From positions 62,001-126,000 of the forward strand of contig JAEXNT010000010.1 of assembly GCA_023439545.1 (NCBI GenBank): a stretch of DNA of 64,000 nt, read 5' to 3'. The position numbers and the translations under genes are program-made. The notes beneath the pieces were generated by a model. That model saw only the letters and a list, made by a program, of their open reading frames with translations, searched no databases and had not been told where the DNA came from. This DNA is from Bacillota bacterium (GTDB lineage: Bacteria; Bacillota; Clostridia; Acetivibrionales; DTU013). Shown here piece by piece: positions 25,234 to 33,332 of the stretch; within the stretch, counting starts at the first letter, position 1, and the number at the start of each line of letters is the position of its first letter.

Positions 25234-25905
25234 TTGCAGATGTCACAAACACTGTCGCAAATAATATCTTTTATTCCCAGACTCCTAAAAGGAACGGGAA
25301 TTACAATGGAACTGACGATCGTGGCGGTCATATTCGGACTGCTTTTCGGGCTGCTGCTGGCGTTGGGAAGATTATCAAAGAACGTCGTGATCAACAAGCT
25401 TTGCTGGGTATATATATGGTTTTTTAGAGGAACGCCTCTTCTGATGCAGTTATTCTTTATTTATTACGCATTTCCTCTGTTCTTCAATCCGCCGCTCAAG
25501 GATCTCACAAACGTTGTGGCCGGATTTATTGCCTTCAGCCTGAACTCAGCCGCGTATCTTGCTGAAATCATTCGCGCTGCAATACAGTCTATCGACAAAG
25601 GTCAGATGGAAGCTTCAAAAGCGCTCGGAATGACCTATGGACAGGCAATGATGAGGGTCATCGTTCCTCAGTCGTATAGAAGATTGATCCCCCCTGTGGG
25701 AAATGAATTCATAATGATGATAAAGGATACCGCTTTGGTATCGGCTATCGCTCTGCCCGACCTGATGCGTGTCACCCACGAAATCGAGAGCCAGCAGGCG
25801 GCATGGCTGGTATATATACCGTCGGCTATCATTTATTTACTGCTGACGACCTTATTCACATTTATTTTTGAAAAAATTGAGAAGAGATATTCAGTTTATG
25901 AATAG
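25234..25905 (+). CDS. Amino-acid ABC transporter permease
   Basis: This 223-residue HisM/GlnP-type inner-membrane permease has about five helices. It carries the family patterns 'LLKGTGITMELTIVAV', 'FFRGTPLLMQLFFIYYAFP' and the cytoplasmic EAA loop 'GQMEASKALGMTYGQAM'. Two starts are possible: TTG 25234, five bases after GGGGG, and ATG 25240, eleven bases after it; the first has the better spacing. It works with the neighbouring binding protein and ATPase. Confidence 0.94.
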   Translation: MQMSQTLSQIISFIPRLLKGTGITMELTIVAVIFGLLFGLLLALGRLSKNVVINKLCWVYIWFFRGTPLLMQLFFIYYAFPLFFNPPLKDLTNVVAGFIAFSLNSAAYLAEIIRAAIQSIDKGQMEASKALGMTYGQAMMRVIVPQSYRRLIPPVGNEFIMMIKDTALVSAIALPDLMRVTHEIESQQAAWLVYIPSAIIYLLLTTLFTFIFEKIEKRYSVYE

Positions 25906-25915
25906 GAGGGCTTGA

Positions 25916-26677
25916 ATGATGTCAATGGTCAAGGTTGAAAACGTATGCAAGTCATTCGGAGACCTCCAGGTTTTAAAGAACATAAATCTTGAGGTAAGCA
26001 AGGGAGAGGTTGTCTGCATCATAGGGCCCAGCGGTTCGGGGAAAAGTACTCTGTTGAGAAGCCTCAACCACCTGGAGCGCATAACAAGCGGACGCGTATA
26101 TATCGAAGGGGAGCTCATTGACGAAAGGGAAGCCGGCAAGGATCAACTGAAAGTTTCCCAGAAAAAAATCTCCGAGCTGTGCACCGAGCTTGGTATGGTG
26201 TTTCAGAGGTTCAATCTGTTCCCGCACATGACAGTCCAGCAGAATGTAATGGCAGCTCCGATCACTGTCAGAAGGGTCCCGAAGGAAGAAGCCGCCGTCG
26301 AAGCGATCAAGCTGCTTGAAAAGGTAGGCCTTGCCGACAAGAGGAACGAATACCCCTCCAGGCTTTCAGGCGGGCAGCAGCAGAGAGTTGCAATTGCCAG
26401 GGCGCTTGCCATGAAACCGAAAATAATGCTTTTTGACGAACCTACTTCGGCTTTGGACCCCGAACTTGTCGGAGAAGTGCTCGAGGTCATGAAGGATCTT
26501 GCGAGGGAAGGGATGACGATGCTTGTCGTCACCCATGAAATGGGCTTCGCACGCGAGGTAGGAAACAGGGTCATATTCATGGACAACGGAGAGATAAAGG
26601 AAGAGGGCAGTCCCGAAGAGATATTCTCAAACCCCAAAAACGAAAGGACAAGAGCTTTCTTGCAAAAGGTTCTCTGA
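25916..26677 (+). CDS. Amino-acid ABC transporter ATP-binding protein
   Basis: The 253-residue ATPase powers the transporter. Walker A is GPSGSGKST, the signature LSGGQQQR, Walker B MLFDEPTSALDPE, and the H-loop VTHEMGFA. An extra short segment ('DEREAGKDQLKVSQKKI') before the Q-loop is common in GlnQ-type proteins. GGAGGG lies five bases before ATG 25916. The next gene begins three bases after its stop, so the DMT exporter is probably cotranscribed. Confidence 0.96.
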   Translation: MMSMVKVENVCKSFGDLQVLKNINLEVSKGEVVCIIGPSGSGKSTLLRSLNHLERITSGRVYIEGELIDEREAGKDQLKVSQKKISELCTELGMVFQRFNLFPHMTVQQNVMAAPITVRRVPKEEAAVEAIKLLEKVGLADKRNEYPSRLSGGQQQRVAIARALAMKPKIMLFDEPTSALDPELVGEVLEVMKDLAREGMTMLVVTHEMGFAREVGNRVIFMDNGEIKEEGSPEEIFSNPKNERTRAFLQKVL

Positions 26678-26680
26678 TAA

Positions 26681-27577
26681 ATGTCAAAAAAAATTAGGGC
26701 GGACATGATGCTCCTGGCTATAACAGTAATCTGGGGCGCATCCTTTCCGCTGATGAAAATGGTTCTGGCATACATCCCGGCTTATGCGTATCTTTCGTTG
26801 AGATTCCTGCTTGCGGCCGTGGTGCTTGCCATTATTTTTAACAAGAGTTTGGCAAGGATAAATAAACGCGCTGTCCTGTACGGCAGTATCATAGGCGCGC
26901 TGATGTTCGGAGGCATGGCCTTCCAGGTCGTGGGGCTCTATACCACCTCCGCTTCAAATTCGGGCTTTATCACGGGCTTGAACGTAGTTATCGTGCCGTT
27001 CATCGCGGCAATACTTCTTAGGAAAAAGCCTGACAGATCTTCTGTGGCAGGAATCGCGATAGCCTTTTCGGGATTGTTTTTTTTGTCCGGAGGCTTGACC
27101 TGGAGCTTCAATTCCGGGGATTTTCTGACGTTCCTCTGCTCGATATGCTGGGCGTTTCAGATAATTTTCATAGATAAATTCACGCAGACTGAGGACGCTC
27201 CGCTGCTTGCGATCATACAGGTGTTTTTTGTCGGCGCGGCGAGCTCGGTGCTTTGGCTGACGGCAGATGCCGGCAAACCTCTCGAAATCAATGGAACGGT
27301 GATAGTGATCCTGTTGATTACGAGCATACTTGGATCGGCGCTGGCTTTCGGCGGACAGACGATAGCGCAGAAGGATACGACGCCGACGCATACCGCGCTG
27401 ATATTGACTGCTGAGCCTGTATTTGCCGTGATTTTCGCAATGCTCATACCGAATGCCCTGGGTGTAACGGAATTGCCGACGTTGACCAAAGCTGTCGGCT
27501 GTCTGCTCATTTTGACAGGCATGCTGGTTTCCGAACTCAAACCGGGAAAGAAGAAGGTAGAAAACCATGGATTTTAA
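26681..27577 (+). CDS. DMT superfamily (EamA) transporter
   Basis: This 298-residue protein has ten membrane helices in two EamA repeats: 'AITVIWGASFPLMKMVLAY' opens the first, and 'CWAFQIIFIDKF' with 'PTHTALILTAEPVFAVIFAM' marks the second. Members export amino acids or related metabolites. Its position three bases after the amino-acid transporter ATPase suggests a linked role in amino-acid exchange; the substrate is unknown. Confidence 0.9.
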   Translation: MSKKIRADMMLLAITVIWGASFPLMKMVLAYIPAYAYLSLRFLLAAVVLAIIFNKSLARINKRAVLYGSIIGALMFGGMAFQVVGLYTTSASNSGFITGLNVVIVPFIAAILLRKKPDRSSVAGIAIAFSGLFFLSGGLTWSFNSGDFLTFLCSICWAFQIIFIDKFTQTEDAPLLAIIQVFFVGAASSVLWLTADAGKPLEINGTVIVILLITSILGSALAFGGQTIAQKDTTPTHTALILTAEPVFAVIFAMLIPNALGVTELPTLTKAVGCLLILTGMLVSELKPGKKKVENHGF

Positions 27578-27581
27578 CATA

Positions 27582-27636
27582 ACAGGCTCACAATGGATGG
27601 CGTATGATAACAGTCCGCCATCCATTGTGAGCCTGT
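27582..27636. terminator. Perfect 21-bp inverted repeat between convergent genes
   Basis: The arms at 27582-27602 and 27616-27636 are exact reverse complements around a 13-base loop. A smaller CGGAAT/ATTCCG hairpin follows. Position suggests transcription termination from both sides, but neither side has a clear T-run, so another role is possible. Confidence 0.6.
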
Positions 27637-27667
27637 CGGAATTATTGAATATTCCGAATTAAAGATG

Positions 27668-28843
27668 TCATACCGCCAGGTCCACATGCTGTATCGTTCC
27701 GGCAACGCCGTTCTCTCTTAAAAATATGCCGCTTCTGGCAATGCTTCCGAGTTCCTGGTTCTCATCATTTTTTAAAGTATACGACGTATCGACGTTGCCG
27801 AGATATATCGCTCCGATTCCCTTTACGCCGAGAGCAAAGAGCTGGTCGCTGCCATTCCCGTCCTTTGTCCATATGCGCAGCTTATCGTAGATATCATCAT
27901 TTTCGTCTATCCAGCTGTTGCCATCTTCATCATACTTCGCAAGCTCTTCGAAACCGTTACCGCTCTGGGGCCCGAACAGTTCCGAGCCGTTATTTATTGT
28001 CCCGTCGTTGTTTATATCAAGTGCAAGAAAGCCGCTGCCCTCCTTGACAAAAGAGATCTGATCGGCTTTGCCGTCGGTGTCGATATCAAAGCTTATCTTG
28101 CTGTCTGTCAACGAAGCGGCTGCACTTCCGAAATTGACCACCAATGGATCGATCCGTGCCGCATCGCCCGCCCGAACCGAGATATCCAGCCTCGATGCGA
28201 ACTCGCGGCTCATGCCGAGATCGAGATCGAACCTGATCTCTTTTCCATCCGCGGTTTTTACGGCGCCTTCCGCGGAAAAGGTCATGGTCTGCTTCTCATA
28301 GTGTGTTTCGTGGTAATCATACTCCAGTCCCCAGCCCAATCTCTGCTGCGGCTGTATTTTGATCGCTTGCGGGCAATTTCCGCTGTCCGTCCTGATTCCC
28401 TTGGGCAGTACGAATTTGAATCTCTTGCCCGTGAGAAATTCTATCATCCTCTCGAGCAGGTATATCTTCTGTTTGTCTTTATCGCTGAGTTCAAGAAGGT
28501 CTTCGTCATCGCCCAGACAGGATGCATCTGAAACGGTGGCCTGCGAAACGTCCGGCAGCTGATCCGCTATCTGGCCCGCTATCTGGTCGGCCAGCGCTTT
28601 TCTGCCTTCCGGCGACAGCTGCAGAGTAGCCCCGTTTAGTTCAATAAACTTCTTGATGATTTTTGTGGTACGATTGAACAAACGCCCGCTCTCCTGATCC
28701 GAGAGAAAAGGGACAGTATCTTTTTCGCCTTCAAAAGCCGGCCTGGTGTTACCTACCCATGCCTTCAGCGTTTTATCACTGGTGTTTTTTTCAATAGACG
28801 TGCTTGCCCCGCACAATTGTACGGATGAACTTTCGATTCTCAT
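27668..28843 (-). CDS. EF-hand-like calcium-binding repeat protein
   Basis: The 391-residue protein is not a family I can name with certainty. Its N-terminal half is helical and polar, followed by a beta-rich segment ('GLEYDYHETHYEKQTMTF'). The C-terminal half has several EF-hand-like loops: 'DIDTDGKADQI', 'DINNDGTINNGSELFG' and 'DEDGNSWIDENDDIYD'. Similar proteins carry VCBS/EF-hand-type modules and are often large surface or secreted proteins, yet this one has no signal peptide. AAGGAGG lies upstream of its ATG at 28843. It is on the opposite strand to its neighbours. Confidence 0.8.
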   Translation of the reverse strand: MRIESSSVQLCGASTSIEKNTSDKTLKAWVGNTRPAFEGEKDTVPFLSDQESGRLFNRTTKIIKKFIELNGATLQLSPEGRKALADQIAGQIADQLPDVSQATVSDASCLGDDEDLLELSDKDKQKIYLLERMIEFLTGKRFKFVLPKGIRTDSGNCPQAIKIQPQQRLGWGLEYDYHETHYEKQTMTFSAEGAVKTADGKEIRFDLDLGMSREFASRLDISVRAGDAARIDPLVVNFGSAAASLTDSKISFDIDTDGKADQISFVKEGSGFLALDINNDGTINNGSELFGPQSGNGFEELAKYDEDGNSWIDENDDIYDKLRIWTKDGNGSDQLFALGVKGIGAIYLGNVDTSYTLKNDENQELGSIARSGIFLRENGVAGTIQHVDLAV

Positions 28844-29059
28844 AATATCTGCCTCCTTGCATAATATGAGTTTTTTGACCCGGTTGTCCTTAACCGGGAT
28901 ACACCGACAATAAGTATATCGGCTTTTGGTGGAATAAATTGATAGTTATCGGCATGACTCGCTTCTGGCCTGATGAGAAATGCCGGTTATGATATGGAAA
29001 GTATATGGCAAAGTATGCTATTATTTATTAATAAATGTGTAAAGAAGATGGTCGGTATA

Positions 29060-29512
29060 ATGTATAACATTATTAGGCTGAAACCGGAAGATTATATGAA
29101 GTGCGGAAACATATGGAATATGGATGCCGATCCGCAGAGAGCCGCTAAGTGGTTTGCCGAGTTGGTTAACGGTAACAGGATTATCTTTGTATATGCGGAA
29201 AACGATGAATTTATCGGAGAAGGTTCTCTTGTACTGGAGAGATATGACCCCGATTATACGATTCCCGGCAGACGGATCTATGTATCGCGTATGATAGTGA
29301 AAAGAGAGTATAGGAACCGCGGAGTCGGCGGCATAATACTCGATTACCTGATCGAGTATGCGAGAAGCCTGGGGTTTGTGGAGATTTCCTTAGGCGTTGA
29401 CGTTGATAATTATAATGCCCGTCACCTCTATGAGAAAAAGGGCTTTACAAACGTGATTTTTGAAGGCGAAGATGAGGCGGGGAAATATGTGAAGCTTCTG
29501 AAAGTTTTATGA
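29060..29512 (+). CDS. GNAT family N-acetyltransferase
   Basis: The 150-residue protein has a GNAT fold: the acetyl-CoA loop 'VKREYRNRGVGGIILDYL', then 'GVDVDNYNARHLYEKKGF'. Substrate unknown. ATG 29060 gives the usual GNAT N-terminus ('MYNIIRLKPEDY'); in-frame ATG 29048 is possible, and neither has a strong ribosome binding site. It starts an accessory gene run and the HD gene follows after 20 bases. Confidence 0.88.
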   Translation: MYNIIRLKPEDYMKCGNIWNMDADPQRAAKWFAELVNGNRIIFVYAENDEFIGEGSLVLERYDPDYTIPGRRIYVSRMIVKREYRNRGVGGIILDYLIEYARSLGFVEISLGVDVDNYNARHLYEKKGFTNVIFEGEDEAGKYVKLLKVL

Positions 29513-29532
29513 TTTTACATGGGGGAATAACG

Positions 29533-30126
29533 ATGGATTTGAACAGGTTCAACAAGCAACTTGATTTTATAATTGAAATAGACAAAGCCAAACAGATATT
29601 ACGCAATACGATAATAATGGACGCTTCGCGGAAGGAAAACGATGCGGAGCATTCCTGGCATATGGCTCTTGCGGCGGTGGTCTTTTCGGAATATTGCAAT
29701 GAAAACGGCATCGATATGCTGAAGGTCATAAAGATGGCGCTTATCCATGACGTTGTCGAGATAGACGCCGGCGATGCATTTGCATACGGTAACGTGAACC
29801 GGGAGGAAAAAGCGGAGAAGGAACTGAGTGCTGCAAAAAGGATATTCGGACTTTTGCCGGAGGATCAAAGCGAAGTATTCCTTTCGTTGTGGAACGAATA
29901 TGAAGCCGGTATCACACAGGAAGCCAAATTTGCGCAAGCCCTGGACAGTTTCATGCCAATATTGCACAACTACAAAACCAAGGGCCTGCAATGGCAGCGG
30001 CTGAACGTCACAAGCGATAAGGTGCTGGCAAGAAATCAAAGAATAGAAAAAGGCTCAAATGAGCTTTGGAACTATATTAAAAGTATTGTTGGCGACGCGG
30101 TGGAAAAAGGTTATATCAAAGAATAA
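29533..30126 (+). CDS. HD domain phosphohydrolase (YfbR/HDDC2-like)
   Basis: The 197-residue protein contains the HD metal site: 'DAEHSWHMALAAV', then 'MALIHDVVEIDAGDAF', and a later Asp in 'FAQALDSFMP'. The family includes 5'-deoxynucleotidases. GGGGGA lies six bases before ATG 29533. A second member of the family is at 32.7 kb, only about 30-35% alike by eye, so they are paralogues rather than a recent duplication. Confidence 0.88.
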   Translation: MDLNRFNKQLDFIIEIDKAKQILRNTIIMDASRKENDAEHSWHMALAAVVFSEYCNENGIDMLKVIKMALIHDVVEIDAGDAFAYGNVNREEKAEKELSAAKRIFGLLPEDQSEVFLSLWNEYEAGITQEAKFAQALDSFMPILHNYKTKGLQWQRLNVTSDKVLARNQRIEKGSNELWNYIKSIVGDAVEKGYIKE

Positions 30127-30158
30127 TTTGCGGATATACTGACAAGGAGGGGTAAAAA

Positions 30159-30470
30159 ATGAAGAAGGTCAGGATTACAGTACTTAAGAAGGAGTTTTTT
30201 CCGGACCTGGCTGATGCTTACCTCACGGAGGGGAGCGCCGTCGGCCCCTGTCCGTTATTGGATGCAGGAGAAACCTTTATTTACGAGGGCGGAGCTGAGA
30301 TGCCGAAAGGTTTTTGCCCGTGGGCGTGGATCGATATATACAGGGGAGTCAGTGCGATCTCGGCCGGCTCGACCTATACGCCGTGGAACAGCAAGGACGG
30401 TCAGCAGATACTCTGTTGTACGGATGGAGTCCGACCGGTCGTTTTTTCGGTAGAGGCTTTCGGGGATTGA
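30159..30470 (+). CDS. TIGR04076 family small protein
   Basis: This 103-residue protein has the family pattern: 'KVRITVLKKEFFPDL' at the start, 'GPCPLLDAGETFIY' and 'PKGFCPWAWIDIYRGV' in the middle, and a Cys pair in 'ILCCTDGVRPV'. Cysteine spacing is conserved in Firmicutes members, but the function is unknown. AGGAGGGG precedes the ATG. Confidence 0.85.
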   Translation: MKKVRITVLKKEFFPDLADAYLTEGSAVGPCPLLDAGETFIYEGGAEMPKGFCPWAWIDIYRGVSAISAGSTYTPWNSKDGQQILCCTDGVRPVVFSVEAFGD

Positions 30471-30497
30471 ACCCGGCAAAATTCACCGGCTCTGAAC

Positions 30498-30611
30498 ATG
30501 GATAATTATGATCATTCGATTTGTGAAAACGGCGTTCAGCTGGTCGGCATGGATTACCTGGTGAGGGAGCTTGAAAGCTTAACAGGAAGGCTTTTGATAC
30601 TTAAAAAATGA
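30498..30611 (+). CDS. Possible 37-residue small protein
   Basis: ATG 30498 to TGA 30609-30611 encodes 37 residues ('MDNYDHSICENGVQ...' ending 'LLILKK'). It fills the gap between TIGR04076 and the methyltransferase. There is no clear ribosome binding site. The amphipathic C-terminal helix and normal codon use are mild support; it could be a remnant of a longer gene. Confidence 0.3.
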   Translation: MDNYDHSICENGVQLVGMDYLVRELESLTGRLLILKK

Positions 30612-30632
30612 TTATATAAAGGGGGAAAGGTT

Positions 30633-31088
30633 ATGAAATTGAAGGTGCTTACGGGAAGCGCAGATAAAATCTGGTTGTTTACATTGCCGTTTTTAGCGGT
30701 AGGTTTGCTGCTGAACATTTTATTCCCGGAATTTTTCTACGTAGGCGGACCAACAACGATCCTGAAAATCATATCAATAGTTATCATGATACCCGGGGTC
30801 ATTATCTGGATCTGGTCAGTGTTTCTGATCCTCACGAAGGCGCCCCGCAAGGAATTGATAACCAGCGGACCGTATTCTCTGGTAAAGCATCCTCTATACA
30901 CGGGTGTGGCTTTATTGGTGCTGCCATGGTTCGGTTTCCTGCTCAATACATGGCTGGGAGCTTTGGTTGGGATCGCTATTTATATCGGATCAAGGCTATA
31001 TTCCCCCAGAGAAGAAGAGATGCTGTCCAAAATCTTCGGCTCGGCCTGGGCCGATTATACCGGCAGGGTCAAAATACCCTGGCTGTGA
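30633..31088 (+). CDS. Isoprenylcysteine carboxyl methyltransferase family membrane protein
   Basis: The 151-residue protein has four membrane segments. The C-terminal SAM-binding signature of the ICMT/PEMT group is present: 'TSGPYSLVKHPLYTGVALL', then 'REEEMLSKIFGSAWADY'. In bacteria such proteins are usually of unknown substrate. AAAGGGGGAAAGG precedes the ATG. Confidence 0.87.
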   Translation: MKLKVLTGSADKIWLFTLPFLAVGLLLNILFPEFFYVGGPTTILKIISIVIMIPGVIIWIWSVFLILTKAPRKELITSGPYSLVKHPLYTGVALLVLPWFGFLLNTWLGALVGIAIYIGSRLYSPREEEMLSKIFGSAWADYTGRVKIPWL

Positions 31089-31178
31089 TGAGAGTGCATC
31101 TAGCACATAATTGACATTTGCAGAGATTCTTGCCGTGTTGTATCTATAAGCTGTTCGGATAAATAAGGAGAAACAGAA

Positions 31179-31763
31179 ATGCACATATTTATTGTATATG
31201 CCCACCCCAGTGAGGATTCCTTCACGAGAGCAGCCAGGGACGAGTTTATAAGGGGCCTGGAAAACGTTGGACATACATATGAAATTTCAGATCTGTATAA
31301 AATGGAATTCAAAACGGATATGAGTGAACAGGAATATTACCGGGAGGCCAATTACCGCCGGGATATCCCCCTTACAGGCGACGTAAGGGAGGAACAGGGC
31401 AAAATCAACAGGGCTGATGCGATAGTGTTCATATACCCGGTGTTCTGGACAGAAGCGCCGGCGAAGCTGGTGGGCTGGTTCGACCGCGTCTGGACGTACG
31501 GCTTCGCTTATGGCGAACGCACAATGAAAAAACTTTCAAAGGCCATAGTGATTTGTATAACAGGACATTCAGCAGAGAAACTTCAGGAATACGGCCATCT
31601 GAAAAGTATGCAGACCGTTATGCTTGGAGACAGGTTGTTTGACAGGGTCAGCGAAAGCAGGATGATCGTTCTGGATGGTATGACCAGGCTTGAACCGGAA
31701 AGGCGCGCTGAAAATCTGGAAAAACATTTACGTACGGCATATGAAGCCGCAACATCATTATAA
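31179..31763 (+). CDS. NAD(P)H-dependent quinone oxidoreductase, flavodoxin-2 fold
   Basis: This 194-residue protein has the flavodoxin_2 fold of MdaB/KefF-type oxidoreductases: 'FIVYAHPSEDSFTRAARDE' at the start and 'DAIVFIYPVFWTEAPAKLVGWFDRVWTYGFAYG' in the centre (split here across the FMN site). It should use NAD(P)H to reduce quinones or similar compounds by two electrons. AAGGAGA precedes the ATG. It stands alone. Confidence 0.9.
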   Translation: MHIFIVYAHPSEDSFTRAARDEFIRGLENVGHTYEISDLYKMEFKTDMSEQEYYREANYRRDIPLTGDVREEQGKINRADAIVFIYPVFWTEAPAKLVGWFDRVWTYGFAYGERTMKKLSKAIVICITGHSAEKLQEYGHLKSMQTVMLGDRLFDRVSESRMIVLDGMTRLEPERRAENLEKHLRTAYEAATSL

Positions 31764-31835
31764 AAAAAGTTTATCTGTACGAAGCAGCAAATTGCAGCTA
31801 AAATATTTCGATTATATTACAACTGGAGAATAATT

Positions 31836-32642
31836 ATGGAAATGAACATAAAGGACAAAATAGCAAAATTGCTGGACGCAGTGGCTTCTATGGACGAAAT
31901 AAAGGCGATCGGACAGACGGGCGATATAAATGAAATCCCCAGGCCTGGGGAATCCGACATAGACATATTCGTTATGGCTGACAGTATACCTGGTTACGAA
32001 GATAGACGGGCTTTATATAATAAAAACAGCTCATTATTCGAAAGCCTGGCTATGAGCGTTTGTGAAGGCGGTTACTGGGGAACCGGCGACGTCTTTGTCA
32101 TAGACGGCGTGGAAACCATGCTCATGTATTTCACCATCGGCGAAACTTTGAAATATGTTGATGAAGTCCTGGAAGGAAAACACCCGGACAACGTTAAGGG
32201 ATTCTATCCGGTCGGCCGCCTGGCCACATTAAAAAACATCAATGTTTTATATGATGAAAATGGAGTATACGCGTCTTTGAAAGAGAAGCTTTCAACATAC
32301 CCGGACAAGCTGAAAAAATATTTGGCGGATTTTCATATCGCGCGGATAAACGATGAAGAGGATTTCGGACGCGCCTTGCTTCGGAAGGACGTGCTGTTTT
32401 ACCATATGGTCCTGGAAACGGCGCTCGATCATTATTTGCAGGCGTTATACGCGGTCAATCACACTTATTTTCCAAGCAGAAAAAGGACGAAACAATATAT
32501 GGATGCTTTCGCGATAAAGCCTGAAAATTGTTATGAAAGAATGCTTGAGGTAATAAAGCTGGGTTCGGGTCCGGAGGATTTAAAAGGATCCTACGATGTA
32601 TGGCTTGGACTGGTACGGGACTTGAAAGCTATTTGCAGCTAG
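31836..32642 (+). CDS. Nucleotidyltransferase-domain protein
   Basis: The 268-residue protein carries a pol-beta-type nucleotidyltransferase motif: 'GQTGDINEIPRPGESDIDIFVM', in which the paired acidic residues of 'SDIDIF' would bind metal. The C-terminal half is helical and includes 'FPSRKRTKQYMDAFAIKP', a pattern of antibiotic or small-molecule nucleotidyltransferases. The true substrate is unknown. TGGAGA precedes the ATG. The HD-domain gene follows 16 bases after its stop. Confidence 0.82.
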   Translation: MEMNIKDKIAKLLDAVASMDEIKAIGQTGDINEIPRPGESDIDIFVMADSIPGYEDRRALYNKNSSLFESLAMSVCEGGYWGTGDVFVIDGVETMLMYFTIGETLKYVDEVLEGKHPDNVKGFYPVGRLATLKNINVLYDENGVYASLKEKLSTYPDKLKKYLADFHIARINDEEDFGRALLRKDVLFYHMVLETALDHYLQALYAVNHTYFPSRKRTKQYMDAFAIKPENCYERMLEVIKLGSGPEDLKGSYDVWLGLVRDLKAICS

Positions 32643-32658
32643 TTGTGAGGGAGAAAGC

Positions 32659-33252
32659 ATGAAGCCTGAAGAAATCATTAAATTCCTGGGCTTGGCCGAG
32701 AAGCTGAAATGTGAACTGCGCCACTCATGGACGTCGACGATGCGGCAGGAAAGCGTTGCGGAGCACAGCTGGAGGCTCTGTGTTTTTTCGTGGCTGTTGA
32801 AAGGCAAACTACAGCATGAATACGATATGAACAAGGTTATGAAAATGTGCCTGTTCCACGACCTGGGAGAAGCCATAGCGGGCGACATCCCAAGCTTCAG
32901 CAAAAGTGAGGAGGACATACGGAAGGAAGAGAATGCCGTAAGTCGGATAATAGATATGCTCGATGAGGAAGCGGGCAGCGAATTGGCTGATCTGTTCCTT
33001 GAAATGAAAGAGCAGAAAAGCAAAGAGGCAAGATTGTTCAATGCGCTCGATAAGCTCGAGGCAGTGATCCAGCACAACGAATCCCCGATCGAAACATGGA
33101 TACCGTTGGAGTTTGAACTTAACAAGGTCTACGCCAATGAAGAGGTAAAGGGCATCAAGGTGATGGAAGAACTGCGCGAGGCAGTCAGGAAGGGCACTCT
33201 TGACAAGCTTTTGAAGCATGGCCGGACGGAAACGGAAAACGATAAAACATAA
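32659..33252 (+). CDS. HD domain phosphohydrolase (YfbR-like)
   Basis: The 197-residue protein has 'SVAEHSWRLCVFSWLL', 'MCLFHDLGEAIAGDIP' and a later 'FNALDKLEAVIQH', the metal-binding residues of HD phosphohydrolases of the 5'-deoxynucleotidase type. It lies 16 bases downstream of the nucleotidyltransferase, so the two may share a transcript. It is the second HD protein of this region. Confidence 0.9.
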   Translation: MKPEEIIKFLGLAEKLKCELRHSWTSTMRQESVAEHSWRLCVFSWLLKGKLQHEYDMNKVMKMCLFHDLGEAIAGDIPSFSKSEEDIRKEENAVSRIIDMLDEEAGSELADLFLEMKEQKSKEARLFNALDKLEAVIQHNESPIETWIPLEFELNKVYANEEVKGIKVMEELREAVRKGTLDKLLKHGRTETENDKT

Positions 33253-33267
33253 GGCGTATAGAATTAT

Positions 33268-33296
33268 TTGACAATCGAACATATGTTTGATAGACT
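33268..33296 (+). promoter_or_regulatory. Promoter with a LexA-like box before the alpha/beta hydrolase
   Basis: TTGACA at 33268-33273 and TAGACT at 33291-33296 are 17 bases apart. The spacer holds CGAACATATGTTTG (33276-33289), which fits the Gram-positive SOS box CGAAC-N4-GTTYG/C except at the last base. The identical 14-mer sits in the same place of the promoter at 45821. Confidence 0.65.
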
Positions 33297-33332
33297 GGCT
33301 ATAAGTCCTATCGATAAGATATAGGAGACGTT

